Source: Alphaproteobacteria bacterium
Lineage (GTDB): Bacteria > Pseudomonadota > Alphaproteobacteria > JAAEOK01
Assembly: GCA_024244705.1 (NCBI GenBank)
Contig: JAAEOK010000003.1
Coordinates: 1 to 40,520, forward strand
DNA: 40,520 nucleotides
Reading direction: 5' to 3'
The notes under the pieces: model-generated
Told to the model about the DNA's origin: nothing
The model's input: only the letters and a program-made list of their open reading frames with translations
Databases searched by the model: none
Position numbers and translations under genes: made by a program
Shown: positions 6,386-14,542 of the stretch, in pieces
How the letters are laid out: each line of letters begins with the position of its first letter
Position numbering within the stretch: position 1 is the stretch's first letter

Positions 6386-8466
6386 CGCCCCGGGTCCGGC
6401 GTTGCCGCGCAATTGGCGTGCCACATGCCGCGATAGGCCGCCTCCAGCCGGCGGGTGAACCCGGCGCCGTCGAGCAACGGCGAAGCCTGCAGGTCCGGGC
6501 GCAGTCCGCGGCGCAACTCATGGCGACGGCGGCGGTCATCGGCGAGCGCGACCGCGGTCTCGACATAGGAGTCCGTCGAAGCGGCGGCCAGGTCGGCGAG
6601 CCCGGCGGCCGCGAGCAACGACGCGCCGACCCGAGCGACGTGCGAATCGCCGACCCTGCTGACGACCGGAACCCCCATCCACAGCGCCTCGCAGGTCGTC
6701 GTCGTGCCGCAATAGGGAAACGTGTCGAGGGCGATATCGACCTCGGCGTAGGTCTCTAGATGGGCGCCGAACCCGGCGACCGGGGGGCGAATGATGAGCC
6801 TGTCCGGCGGCACGCCGGCGGCGGCGAGGCGGTCGACCAGGCGGGCCCGGACGGCATCGTCGGCGAGGCCGAGCGTCTTCAACAACAAGCGGCTGTCGCC
6901 GGACTCGCCCAGAATCCGGGCCCAGGCGGCAAGCGCCGCGTCGCTCAACTTGGCGATGTTGTTGAACGAACCGAAGGTGACATAACCGTTCGCCGCGTCG
7001 GGTGCGGCGGCGACCGCGGGGCTGTCGGCGTCCGGCCCATAGCACAGGAAGCAATGGGGGAGCCGCACCAGGCGCTCGCTATAGAGGCCGTCGGCGCCGG
7101 GCGGGTCGGCCACGGCATCGGTCACGCGGTAATCGACGGTCGTCAGGCCGGTTGTGTCGGGATAGCCGAGATAGGTGACCTGGACCGGCGCCGGCCGGCG
7201 CGCCAGAACATCGAGGCGTCCACCGCCGGTGTGGCCGGCGAGATCGACCAGCACATCGATCCGTAGATCCCGAACCAGCGCCGCGCAATCGTCATCGGTC
7301 ATCCCGGCCACCGAGTGCCACGACGCGCAATACCCACGCAGGCGTTCGGAAACTTTGTCAGGCCGCAGGACCATCGACAACACCACCGGTTCGATCGCGT
7401 CGCGGTCGTGATGGCGCAGGATCGGCTCGATGAAATAGCCGACCGAGTGGCGCCGTAGATCGGCCGACAGGTAGCCGATGCGGAGGCGGCGGTCGGGGTC
7501 GCGGCCCGCCCCCCCGCGCGCGGGCAGGGTGGCGACCGATGCCTCCACCCGTCGCCCCCAATCGAGATGGGCCGCGGCAATCGTGGCCGGCGTGAGATCG
7601 GGAGCATAGTGCAGCGCAAGCAGGCGGTTGCGTGCCGCCGAACCGACCGGATCGATCTTGCGCCCGGCGTCGAATTCGCGCAGCGCGTCGCCGACGCGCC
7701 CCTGACCGAGCAAGGCGAGTCCGAGGCGGCCGCGGATCTCGGCATCGTCCGGTCGCAGGTCCGCCGCATAGGAGAGATTATCCACGGCCTCGGTGAACCG
7801 GTTCTGGGCGCGCAGGATCTTGGCCGCATTCATCCGCACGCCGATCCTATCGGGGAACAGCGCAACCGCCCGGCGGGCTAACGCCAGGGCGGCTTCGGTG
7901 TCGGACAAGATCGATCGGGCCTCGGCCAGGGCCAGAATGGTGTTGGCATTGTCGGGGGCCTTCGCCGCCGCGTCTTCGAGCACCGGGATCGCTGCCTCGG
8001 CGTTGCCCGTTTGCACCAATGCAACGCCGTAGCGCGTCGCGATGGGCGGCGACGCCTCCCCGGCGGCGATGGCGCGGCGATAGAGTATTGCCGCGCCGGC
8101 CATGTCCTGTCCGTCAAAGCAGATGTCGCCACGTCTCGACAACGCCTCGCCGTTGTCGGGATCGATGTCGAGGACGGCGGCATAGAGCGCGTTCGCCGCC
8201 GAGCCGTCGCCCGCGCGCTGGCGGCTGCCGGCGAGGAGATTGAGAATGTGAACATCGCCCGGGCTGAGGGCACGGGCCGCTTCGAGATGGTCGATCGCTT
8301 CGTCGAGCCGACCCGCGGCGCGGGCGGCGACGCCGAGCAGGTAGGGAAAGGTGGCGTCGCCCGGGTGCTCCGAGGCCAACGCACGGAAACGTGCCGCCGC
8401 CTCGTCGAGGCGACCCGCCTGCAACAAACGCTGCGCCTCTTTCAGCCGCTCGGCCGTCTCCGCCAT
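6382..8466 (-). CDS. TPR-repeat O-GlcNAc transferase-like glycosyltransferase (GT41, SPINDLY type), copy 1
   Basis: This 694-residue protein opens with TPR units up to about residue 290. The GT41 region follows: RRHSVGYFIEP (His 340), VDLAGHT (411-413 is GHT), PVQVTYLGYPDTTG, FGSFNN and GTTTTCEALWMG. All motifs expected of the family are present. It is the upstream partner of a tandem pair with the gene ending at 4304, the two linked by a GTGA start-stop overlap, so they are surely cotranscribed. The proteins are similar throughout, which indicates a local gene duplication. No flagellin or other obvious acceptor lies nearby, so the substrate is unknown. The ATG at 8466 lacks a strong ribosome site. 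Confidence 0.9.
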   Translation of the reverse strand: MAETAERLKEAQRLLQAGRLDEAAARFRALASEHPGDATFPYLLGVAARAAGRLDEAIDHLEAARALSPGDVHILNLLAGSRQRAGDGSAANALYAAVLDIDPDNGEALSRRGDICFDGQDMAGAAILYRRAIAAGEASPPIATRYGVALVQTGNAEAAIPVLEDAAAKAPDNANTILALAEARSILSDTEAALALARRAVALFPDRIGVRMNAAKILRAQNRFTEAVDNLSYAADLRPDDAEIRGRLGLALLGQGRVGDALREFDAGRKIDPVGSAARNRLLALHYAPDLTPATIAAAHLDWGRRVEASVATLPARGGAGRDPDRRLRIGYLSADLRRHSVGYFIEPILRHHDRDAIEPVVLSMVLRPDKVSERLRGYCASWHSVAGMTDDDCAALVRDLRIDVLVDLAGHTGGGRLDVLARRPAPVQVTYLGYPDTTGLTTVDYRVTDAVADPPGADGLYSERLVRLPHCFLCYGPDADSPAVAAAPDAANGYVTFGSFNNIAKLSDAALAAWARILGESGDSRLLLKTLGLADDAVRARLVDRLAAAGVPPDRLIIRPPVAGFGAHLETYAEVDIALDTFPYCGTTTTCEALWMGVPVVSRVGDSHVARVGASLLAAAGLADLAAASTDSYVETAVALADDRRRRHELRRGLRPDLQASPLLDGAGFTRRLEAAYRGMWHANCAATPDPGR

Positions 8467-8545
8467 GGGTGCTGTTGTAAGGGAAAAACCGCGACTGCCG
8501 CAATATGGCGGGCGGCGCGCAACCTCGACGGATCCGCCGATGACA

Positions 8546-8575
8546 TTGGGTTCAAATCGCCGGACTTTGTATTAT
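8546..8575 (+). promoter_or_regulatory. candidate sigma-70-type promoter for the aldo/keto reductase
   Basis: TTGGGT at 8546-8551 and TATTAT at 8570-8575 are separated by 18 bases, 50 bases before the reductase ATG. This lies in an AT-richer spot of the 159-base gap between two divergent genes. It is a visual match only. Confidence 0.35.
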
Positions 8576-8625
8576 ATGGTGCGAGGACTCGCCCGGCGCC
8601 TGCCTCTCCCGGATATAGGATTCGC

Positions 8626-9666
8626 ATGGAATACCGACCGCTTGGACGTTCCGATATCGTGGTCAGCGCGATCTGTCTGGGGACGATGACCTGGGGCGAG
8701 CAGAACGACCAGGCGGCGGCCCATCGTCAGTTGGACCTTGCCCTCGACTGCGGCGTCAATTTCATCGATACGGCGGAGATGTATCCGTTTCCGGCCCGCG
8801 CCGAAACCCAGGGCCGCACCGAGGCCTACCTGGGGTCATGGTTGAAATCGAGCGGCAAACGCGACCAGGTCATCGTGGCAACCAAGGTCACCGGGCGCGC
8901 GACGCACCTTCCCTGGCTCGGCAGAGGCGAGACGCGTCTCGACCGCCGCCAGATCGAGGCCGCCATCGACGCCAGCCTGCGCCGTCTCGGCATCGATCAT
9001 ATCGACCTCTATCAGCTCCACTGGCCCGACAGGTCGACCAATTTCTTCGGCCGACTGTCCTACGATTCCTATGACGAGGACGACTCGATCCCGGTTCACG
9101 AGACCCTATCCGCGCTCGCCGATCTGGCTCAGGCCGGGAAGATACGCGCCATCGGACTGTCCAACGAAACGCCGTGGGGGGCGATGCATTTTCTGCATCT
9201 CGCCGAAACCCGGGGCCTGCCGCGTCCGGTCACGATCCAAAATCCCTATAGCCTGCTCAACCGCACCTTCGAGATCGGACTGGCCGAGGTGGCGTGGCGC
9301 GGATCCTGCGGCCTGATGGCCTATTCGGCCCTCGGCATGGGCGTGCTGTCGGGCAAACACATCGACGGCAACGCGCCGCCGGGCGCGCGGCTGACCCTGT
9401 TTCCCCAGTTCAAGCGCTACGTCACGCCGAAGGGTCGGACGGCGACCGCGGCCTATGCCGCGCTCGCCCGGGCCCAGGGTCTCGATCCGGCGCAGATGGC
9501 GTTGGCGTTCGTTCATTCGCGGCCGTTCGTGACCAGCACCATCATCGGCGCCACCACCGAGGCGCAACTTGCGGCGAACATCGACAGCATCGGGATCAAG
9601 CTATCCGACGAAACGCTGGCGGCGATCGAGGAGATTCACGCCGACGATCCGTCGCCCTGTCCGTGA
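8626..9666 (+). CDS. aldo/keto reductase (Tas-like)
   Basis: The protein has 346 residues and the standard aldo/keto reductase tetrad: D48, Y53, K87 and H132 (in LYQLHWP). The start LGRSDIVVSAICLGTMTWG and the length fit the Tas branch of NADPH-dependent reductases acting on carbonyl compounds. The physiological substrate cannot be read from sequence. ATG 8626 is preceded by AGGA at a suitable distance and by a candidate promoter. The next gene (cyclic phosphodiesterase) starts 19 bases after the stop, so the two are likely cotranscribed. The gene is divergent from the GT41 pair. Confidence 0.93.
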   Translation: MEYRPLGRSDIVVSAICLGTMTWGEQNDQAAAHRQLDLALDCGVNFIDTAEMYPFPARAETQGRTEAYLGSWLKSSGKRDQVIVATKVTGRATHLPWLGRGETRLDRRQIEAAIDASLRRLGIDHIDLYQLHWPDRSTNFFGRLSYDSYDEDDSIPVHETLSALADLAQAGKIRAIGLSNETPWGAMHFLHLAETRGLPRPVTIQNPYSLLNRTFEIGLAEVAWRGSCGLMAYSALGMGVLSGKHIDGNAPPGARLTLFPQFKRYVTPKGRTATAAYAALARAQGLDPAQMALAFVHSRPFVTSTIIGATTEAQLAANIDSIGIKLSDETLAAIEEIHADDPSPCP

Positions 9667-9685
9667 CCACACAGGGGAAGCTGAA

Positions 9686-10228
9686 ATGATACGGCTTTTC
9701 GTCGGCCTCGATCTTCCCGCCGACGTCCGCCAGCGCCTGACCGCGTTGAACGGCGGGATTCCCGGCGCGCGCTGGATCACGCCCGTCAACTACCACCTCA
9801 CCATCCGCTTCATCGGCGAGGTCGACGAAGCCCGCGCCGAGGAGATCGACGACGCGCTCGCCACCGTGCGGGCGTCCGAATTCGACCTCCGCCTCGACGG
9901 CGTCGGCGTGTTCGGCCACGGACGCAAGATCCACACCTTGTGGGCCGGGACCGAGAGTGAGGCACCGCTGTCGACGCTGCACGACAAGGTTGATCGGGCG
10001 CTGATCCGCATCGGCGTGGCGCCCGACCGGCGCAAATTCATGCCCCATATAACGCTGGCCCGCCTCAAATCGGCCCACACGTCCCGGGTCGAGGAGTACC
10101 GGGCGGCCCATGCGCTGTTCGCGACCGAGCCCTTCGCCGTCGATCATTTCGTGCTGTTCTCCAGCCTGCTGTCGAAGAGCGGAGCGATCTATCGCGGCGA
10201 AGCGACCTATCCGCTCGACGCGGATTAA
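9686..10228 (+). CDS. thpR: RNA 2',3'-cyclic phosphodiesterase (2H family)
   Basis: This 180-residue protein shows the two HxTx motifs that define the 2H phosphoesterases: HLTI with H37/T39 and HITL with H121/T123. Spacing and length are those of ThpR/LigT, a soluble enzyme that opens 2',3'-cyclic phosphates on RNA ends. A strong AGGGGAAG at 9673-9680 precedes ATG 9686. It follows the aldo/keto reductase at 19 bases. That partnership carries no obvious functional logic and may be positional only. Confidence 0.93.
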   Translation: MIRLFVGLDLPADVRQRLTALNGGIPGARWITPVNYHLTIRFIGEVDEARAEEIDDALATVRASEFDLRLDGVGVFGHGRKIHTLWAGTESEAPLSTLHDKVDRALIRIGVAPDRRKFMPHITLARLKSAHTSRVEEYRAAHALFATEPFAVDHFVLFSSLLSKSGAIYRGEATYPLDAD

Positions 10229-10307
10229 TCCGGCGTCGCATCGGAGTTTCAGATTCGAAAATCCGAATTAAGTTGATTCGGTAGCCGGCGTGAATTCGGC
10301 GTCGGTT

Positions 10308-10553
10308 CTAGTGCGGGCGAGCCTGGACGATATAGCCGACAATGGTCTTTTCGCCCAATGCCTTACTTGCCTCGAGGCGATGAAACCCCTCGATAAGCAC
10401 ATACCTCTCGCGGTCCCGACGAACCATGATCGGGGTCAATTGACCGTTTTCCAACATGCTTTCGGCGATCTCGTCTACAACCTTCATGTCGAGCGTCTTC
10501 CGCCGTTTGACCGGGACATAGATCTCGTCGATCTTGAAGGTCTCATTCTTCAT
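10308..10553 (-). CDS. stand-alone ParB N-terminal-domain protein
   Basis: The 81-residue protein begins MKNETFKIDEIYVPVKRRKT and contains the ParB/sulfiredoxin-like core: ESMLENGQLTPIMVRR followed by EGFHRLEASKALGE at about 55-68, the equivalent of ParB box II. There is no DNA-binding HTH or dimer domain, and no ParA beside it, so it is not a partition protein. Short ParB-N proteins of this kind occur widely in rhizobia and relatives with unknown roles. I use ATG 10553 because the longer frame to 10601 adds unrelated text. No clear ribosome site is visible. It converges on thpR. Confidence 0.75.
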   Translation of the reverse strand: MKNETFKIDEIYVPVKRRKTLDMKVVDEIAESMLENGQLTPIMVRRDRERYVLIEGFHRLEASKALGEKTIVGYIVQARPH

Positions 10554-11064
10554 GGCCGGTCTGTCCAAGCACCTTTGCCGTTCCGGGGTACGCCCATACA
10601 ATCGAACGCCAGTTATACGATACCTAGTCCAGCGGAGGGTAGCCGGTATCTAACCCAGGAAACTAGCCAGGATGCGTTCGACCGCGGCGCCCAATGGCGT
10701 GATAGTTGGGTCATGCGCCTTTCGGTGATTTCCCACCTTACGACAATAGAGGATGGAGACATCGCCATTGATGCGACTCTGAAGACCTGAAAACGTATCG
10801 GTAGACAGGACTTCAAGAAGTGAGCAATGGCGCCAGACGGTGATGTGAGACTGTCTGAGTTTGTCTTCAGGTCCTATGTTTTGATGGTCAGGATCGCCGA
10901 TCTCGTGGAGGCCATAGGCGCTGGTACGCGTATCCGCGAGCCTTTGAAACTGATACGCTCGCCGGGCCACTATCAGGCCGCTATGAGCTTCAATGATCGC
11001 ATGCGGCCCGGCGTCCAAAGAGGCAATTGACCGACCACACTCAAGCCAACGAAAGGAACGTCCA
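10554..11064. other. unassigned stretch of about 510 bases, AT-richer
   Basis: Several open frames cross this segment (minus 10650-11078; plus 10827-11030), but none resembles a family I know, and none has a convincing ribosome site. Base composition is lower in GC than in the flanking genes. It may hold the ParB-like gene's promoter, eroded coding sequence, or nothing. Confidence 0.4.
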
Positions 11065-11964
11065 ATATTCATTCGCATTGGCTTCGAATTCGCCGTCGAC
11101 TGTCCGAAACCGACACCTATGCTCCTGGCGTTGTACCCCCACCCTTCGAACGATCGTCGGATGATCGGATTGGATCATATTCGGACGGAGCCCGAGACCA
11201 CCATCGAGGAATATACGGACATGTTCGGAAACCGATGCGCTCGTCTCCAGGCGCCGCCCGGGGCAACGACGCTTTGGTCCGACTGCATCGTGGAGGATAC
11301 CGGCGAGCCGGATGAATTCAATTGGAACGCGCGTCAGCACGAGATCGTGGATCTTCCGGTCGAGACGCTGGCGTATCTGACGGCCAGCCGGTATTGCGAA
11401 AGCGATGAGTTCATCGCGAAAGCCTGGGAAATGTTCGGCACCACGCCACCCGGATGGGCCCGGGCTCAGGCAATATCTAACTGGGTGCACAATCACGTCA
11501 TCTTCGGGTATCGGTTCGGCCGGCCAACGAAGACCGCGGTTGACGTGTTTCGGGAGGGTACGGGCGTATGTCGCGATTTCGCTCATTTGTTCATCGCCTT
11601 ATGCCGCGCGATGAACATTCCGGCGCGGTACGCGAGCGGCTATCTCAGCGATATCGGCGCGAAAGCGGAAGGCGCCGGCGATTTCTGCGCGTGGAGCGAG
11701 GTCTACCTGGAAGGGCGATGGTACGCCTTCGATCCCCGACACAATACGCCGCGTATCGGACGCATCCTCATGGTGCGCGGACGCGATGCCGCCAACGTGG
11801 CGATGATAACGGCTTTCGGCGATTACCTGTTGACGCAATTAAAGGTCTGGACCGAGAAGGTCGGTGAATCCGTATCGGAGAGCGAGCTCATCGAAGCCCT
11901 GCAAACTCGTCCGGCCACCGAGGCATTGGTCCTCGACCAGTCTTCCGGCCGGTTGCACATGTGA
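11065..11964 (+). CDS. transglutaminase-like protein with catalytic His replaced by Cys; start codon unclear
   Basis: The protein resembles the bacterial transglutaminase-like (COG1305-type) cysteine hydrolases: a beta-rich N-domain (FIRIGFEF, PKPTPMLLALYPHPS), then GTGVCRDFAHLFIALCR with the nucleophile Cys (codon 11569-11571) and FDPRHNTPRIGR with the expected Asp (about residue 223). The third residue of the triad should be His in DFHAW. Here it is DFCAW, with a TGC codon at 11686-11688. Family starts align with MxIRIG; at that point this gene reads ATA (11065), seven bases after AAAGGA. Alternatives are ATG 10993 (24 extra residues) or ATG 11119. It could be a degenerating or repurposed paralogue. 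Confidence 0.75.
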   Translation: MFIRIGFEFAVDCPKPTPMLLALYPHPSNDRRMIGLDHIRTEPETTIEEYTDMFGNRCARLQAPPGATTLWSDCIVEDTGEPDEFNWNARQHEIVDLPVETLAYLTASRYCESDEFIAKAWEMFGTTPPGWARAQAISNWVHNHVIFGYRFGRPTKTAVDVFREGTGVCRDFAHLFIALCRAMNIPARYASGYLSDIGAKAEGAGDFCAWSEVYLEGRWYAFDPRHNTPRIGRILMVRGRDAANVAMITAFGDYLLTQLKVWTEKVGESVSESELIEALQTRPATEALVLDQSSGRLHM

Positions 11965-12367
11965 CCTTTTCGGAGGCGCCGCGGTGATTTTCGCCGCCAA
12001 TGGCTGCCCGTCGTCCCGTGCGCGCCGCGTCTCGTCGAGCGGGATCGGCCGAGCGATGCTCCATTCTCTTTCAGTGATGGCCTATTGCATGTTGGGGACT
12101 CGTTATCGGAACCTGGGTCGCACGGCCATCGAAGAGATCGCGCGCGATCGACGAATGTCGAGACGGCAAGTGTAGGCGAACGACTGGGTTCAGGTTGAAG
12201 ACAATTCCCGTGACCCGGATGTATTTTGAAGCCAAGCGATTTTGTAGTATTGCGGTTTTGATCCTCAGGGAGAGAGGATGCGGCGCGCGAACGCCGCCCG
12301 ACTCCGACGCTACCGGGACACCCGTGCGGCGACCTCTCCTTTGGGCAATCTCTTTTGCGAGGTCGCC
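11965..12367. other. about 400-base gap, no gene supported
   Basis: Short plus-strand frames here lack family resemblance and ribosome sites. The segment probably includes the promoter of the downstream GT2 gene. An in-frame extension of that gene (from 12278) reads as low-complexity Arg/Ala-rich text and I do not accept it. Confidence 0.4.
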
Positions 12368-13141
12368 ATGAAACCGTCGCTGCCGGTTCGTATCTCGACG
12401 ATTATTCCATGCTTCAACGGTGCTGCCGATTTGCCCGGCGCCGTTCGATCGATCATCGATCAAGATGTCGCCGAGATGGAAATCATCGTCGTCGATGACG
12501 GCTCCACCGATGATAGCGAAGAAATCGCGCGCGGCCTGCAGGCGATCCATAGCCAGGTTGTATTCCTGCGCCAGGACAATTGTGGCCCGGCGAGTGCGCG
12601 CAATACAGGGTTACGCGCGGCGCGCGGTGAGTATGTGTGCTTTCTCGATTGCGACGACGAATACGCCCCCGAGTTCTTTGGCCCGGCGATCGATGCGCTG
12701 GACAAGGAGCCACATATCGGGGCGCTGACTTGCGGTATCGAATTCGTCGGCCTGTCGAGACCATGTGAACCCGAGCAGTACGAAGTCATTGTCAATAGTC
12801 TGCCGAGCAACTTCATCGCCCGGCGCGCGGTCGTGGAGGTGATTGGCGGTTTCCCCGAACACGACGCATTCCGCCACAGCGTGGCCGGCGAAGATGCCAT
12901 ATTTCGGCTTGCCCTGCGGAAATGGTTCGTTCTGGCCGGTACCGACGGAAAGTTCCTGCGACACACGGTGCGGCCGACCGGACATATCCATCTGTTCCTC
13001 GACCGGTCGATTGTCAGCGATGATGGGCTTTCCTTTCGCGCCTACACCGAAGAGGAATCGACGGGCGCGATCGCGCGCGCGAAGCGGGCCTATTTCCAAG
13101 ATATCGAAGAGCGGCTCCGCGCCGGCGCCATCGCCCGTTAG
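12368..13141 (+). CDS. family 2 glycosyltransferase (GT-A)
   Basis: The 257-residue protein starts MKPSLPVRISTIIPCFNGA, the usual GT2 opening. It continues with IIVVDDGSTDDS, CGPASARNTGLRAARGEY and FLDCDDEY, a variant of the metal-binding DxD. It should use a nucleotide-sugar donor on the cytoplasmic face, perhaps for surface polysaccharide; acceptor and sugar cannot be inferred. No transmembrane segment is obvious. I prefer ATG 12368 (GAGG upstream at 12359-12362) over the frame-opening ATG at 12278. It appears monocistronic and converges on the fructosamine-kinase gene. Confidence 0.87.
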   Translation: MKPSLPVRISTIIPCFNGAADLPGAVRSIIDQDVAEMEIIVVDDGSTDDSEEIARGLQAIHSQVVFLRQDNCGPASARNTGLRAARGEYVCFLDCDDEYAPEFFGPAIDALDKEPHIGALTCGIEFVGLSRPCEPEQYEVIVNSLPSNFIARRAVVEVIGGFPEHDAFRHSVAGEDAIFRLALRKWFVLAGTDGKFLRHTVRPTGHIHLFLDRSIVSDDGLSFRAYTEEESTGAIARAKRAYFQDIEERLRAGAIAR

Positions 13142-13187
13142 ATCGGCGCCAACGGACCCACGGCACGGACATGATTGGGGTCGCGGC

Positions 13188-14036
13188 CTAGCCGACGAAC
13201 CGCGCCAGAATGCGCTCGACGGCAGCCGCGTAACCGCCGCCGAACAGGCGGGTGTGAACCAGCAACGGATAGAGGTTGTAGATATCGCGGCGCTCCTCGA
13301 AGAAGCCGGGGGCGAGCGGCCGGTGCTCGCCGTAGCGGTCGAAGAAGGCGCGCCCGAAGGTCGAGAACAGGGTCGAGAAGGCGAGCTCGATCTCGGGATC
13401 GGCGTGGTAGATCGCCGGGTCGACGAAAGTGGCGATGCGGCCGTCGCGAACCAACACGTTGCCGCCCCACATGTCGCCATGGATCAGGCTCGCCGCCCCC
13501 GGCTGCGGAATCCACTCGCCGAGGCGGGCGCACAATCGTTCGAGACGGGCAAACGCCGCCGGCGACAGCCGGCCGCTGTCGAGCGCGAGCCGACCCATGG
13601 AGAGCAGGCGGTGGTCGCGGAAGAAGTCGACCCAGTTCCGGGTCCAAGGATTGGGCTGGGCCAGGGAACCGATCAGCGTATCGCGCTCGTGCCCGAAGCG
13701 GTCGCCGGTGATGTCGTGGAGGGCGGCCAGCAGGTCTGCGGCGTGGGCCTCGGCGGCGGCGTCGAGCGGTCCGTTGGTGGCGACGTATTCGAGGATCAGA
13801 AAATCGGCCTCGGCGTAAAGGATCTCCGGCACCGGCAGCGCGCTATGCGCGGCCAAGTAGCGCAGCATATAGGCCTCGGTTTCGAGGTCGCCTCCCATCT
13901 TGGCGACCACCGGGTCGCCGGTGGCGAAGTCCAGACGGCGGATGTCGGCGATGCAACCGCCGGACAGAGCGTGGGCCGAAACCGGCCGCCGGCCGAGCGC
14001 CGCCTCGACCCGGTCGGCCTTGGTATCATCGATCAT
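13188..14036 (-). CDS. fructosamine-3-kinase family protein (ketosamine kinase)
   Basis: The 282-residue protein has the aminoglycoside-phosphotransferase-like fold of this family: K46 in DPVVAKM, the catalytic loop HGDMWGGNVL (186-195, D188), and metal-binding DPAIYHADPEIELAF beginning at 206. Family members phosphorylate sugar residues attached to protein amines (ribulosamines and erythrulosamines in bacterial examples), which lets the adduct fall off. Its ATG overlaps the stop of the upstream phosphatase gene as ATGA, so translation is coupled. Pairing with a low-molecular-weight phosphatase recurs in bacteria and supports a deglycation role. Kinase family secure; substrate inferred. Confidence 0.92.
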   Translation of the reverse strand: MIDDTKADRVEAALGRRPVSAHALSGGCIADIRRLDFATGDPVVAKMGGDLETEAYMLRYLAAHSALPVPEILYAEADFLILEYVATNGPLDAAAEAHAADLLAALHDITGDRFGHERDTLIGSLAQPNPWTRNWVDFFRDHRLLSMGRLALDSGRLSPAAFARLERLCARLGEWIPQPGAASLIHGDMWGGNVLVRDGRIATFVDPAIYHADPEIELAFSTLFSTFGRAFFDRYGEHRPLAPGFFEERRDIYNLYPLLVHTRLFGGGYAAAVERILARFVG

Positions 14037-14500
14037 AGCCGGCGGCGGATCGCCGCCAACAATCCGTCGACGCCCTGTTCGATCATGTCGAGCGCGCGGT
14101 GAAAGTCCGCGTCGGACCCGTAATAGGGATCGGGAACATCGAAGCCTTTTGCCCCTTCGGTAAAATCCATCAACAGGTGAATCCGGTCCTCGCGCCCCGG
14201 CGGGCAGATCGCGGCGAGCTGTTCATGGTGGCCGCGATCGAGGGCAACGACGAAGTCGAACTCTTCGAAGTCCCGCGGCGTTACCCGCCGCGCCCGCTGC
14301 GCCGACAAATCGTGCCCGCGTTGACGGGCCACGGCCTGAGCCCGCCGGTCGGGGGGATCGCCGACATGGTAGCCATGGGTTCCCGCCGAATCGGCATCCA
14401 CCGGGCGGTCGAGACCGGCCTCCGCGACGGCACTGCGGAGCGCGCCCTCGGCCATTGGCGAACGGCAGATATTCCCGGTGCAGACGAACAGGACTCGCAT
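14033..14500 (-). CDS. low-molecular-weight protein-tyrosine-phosphatase family protein
   Basis: The protein has 155 residues from ATG 14500 and carries the P-loop FVCTGNICRSP (C7-x5-R13) and the general-acid motif DPYYG (124-128). This is a complete LMW-PTP. The start at 14500 is preferred over 14515 because a perfect GGAGG sits eight bases before it, inside the longer frame. The gene is cotranscribed with the fructosamine-3-kinase homologue (ATGA overlap). In other organisms members of this family dephosphorylate ribulosamine 5-phosphate on proteins as well as phosphotyrosine, so the pair may act on glycation products. It is divergent from the sirtuin gene with 42 bases between starts. Confidence 0.93.
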   Translation of the reverse strand: MRVLFVCTGNICRSPMAEGALRSAVAEAGLDRPVDADSAGTHGYHVGDPPDRRAQAVARQRGHDLSAQRARRVTPRDFEEFDFVVALDRGHHEQLAAICPPGREDRIHLLMDFTEGAKGFDVPDPYYGSDADFHRALDMIEQGVDGLLAAIRRRL

Positions 14501-14542
14501 CGCATTGGCCTCCATGCTGGTGCGGTGGCTATATTAAGACCG

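Noticed and set aside
3512-6436. 974-codon plus-strand open frame
   Set aside because: It crosses the 3' part of the peptidase gene out of frame and runs antisense through a GT41 gene; the translation is Arg/Gly/Ala-rich without domains.
10236-10280. Short ATTCG/CGAAT inverted repeat after thpR
   Set aside because: The arms are only five bases and there is no T-run, so it is too weak to call a terminator.
10650-11078. 142-codon minus-strand frame in the unassigned stretch
   Set aside because: No ribosome site, no recognisable family, and it overlaps the likely start of the transglutaminase-like gene.
12278-12367. N-terminal extension of the GT2 gene to ATG 12278
   Set aside because: The extra 30 residues are Arg-rich and unlike any GT2 start; ATG 12368 has a ribosome site and gives the canonical opening.
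13138-13647. 169-codon minus-strand frame within the fructosamine-kinase gene
   Set aside because: It is an out-of-frame shadow of the kinase gene.
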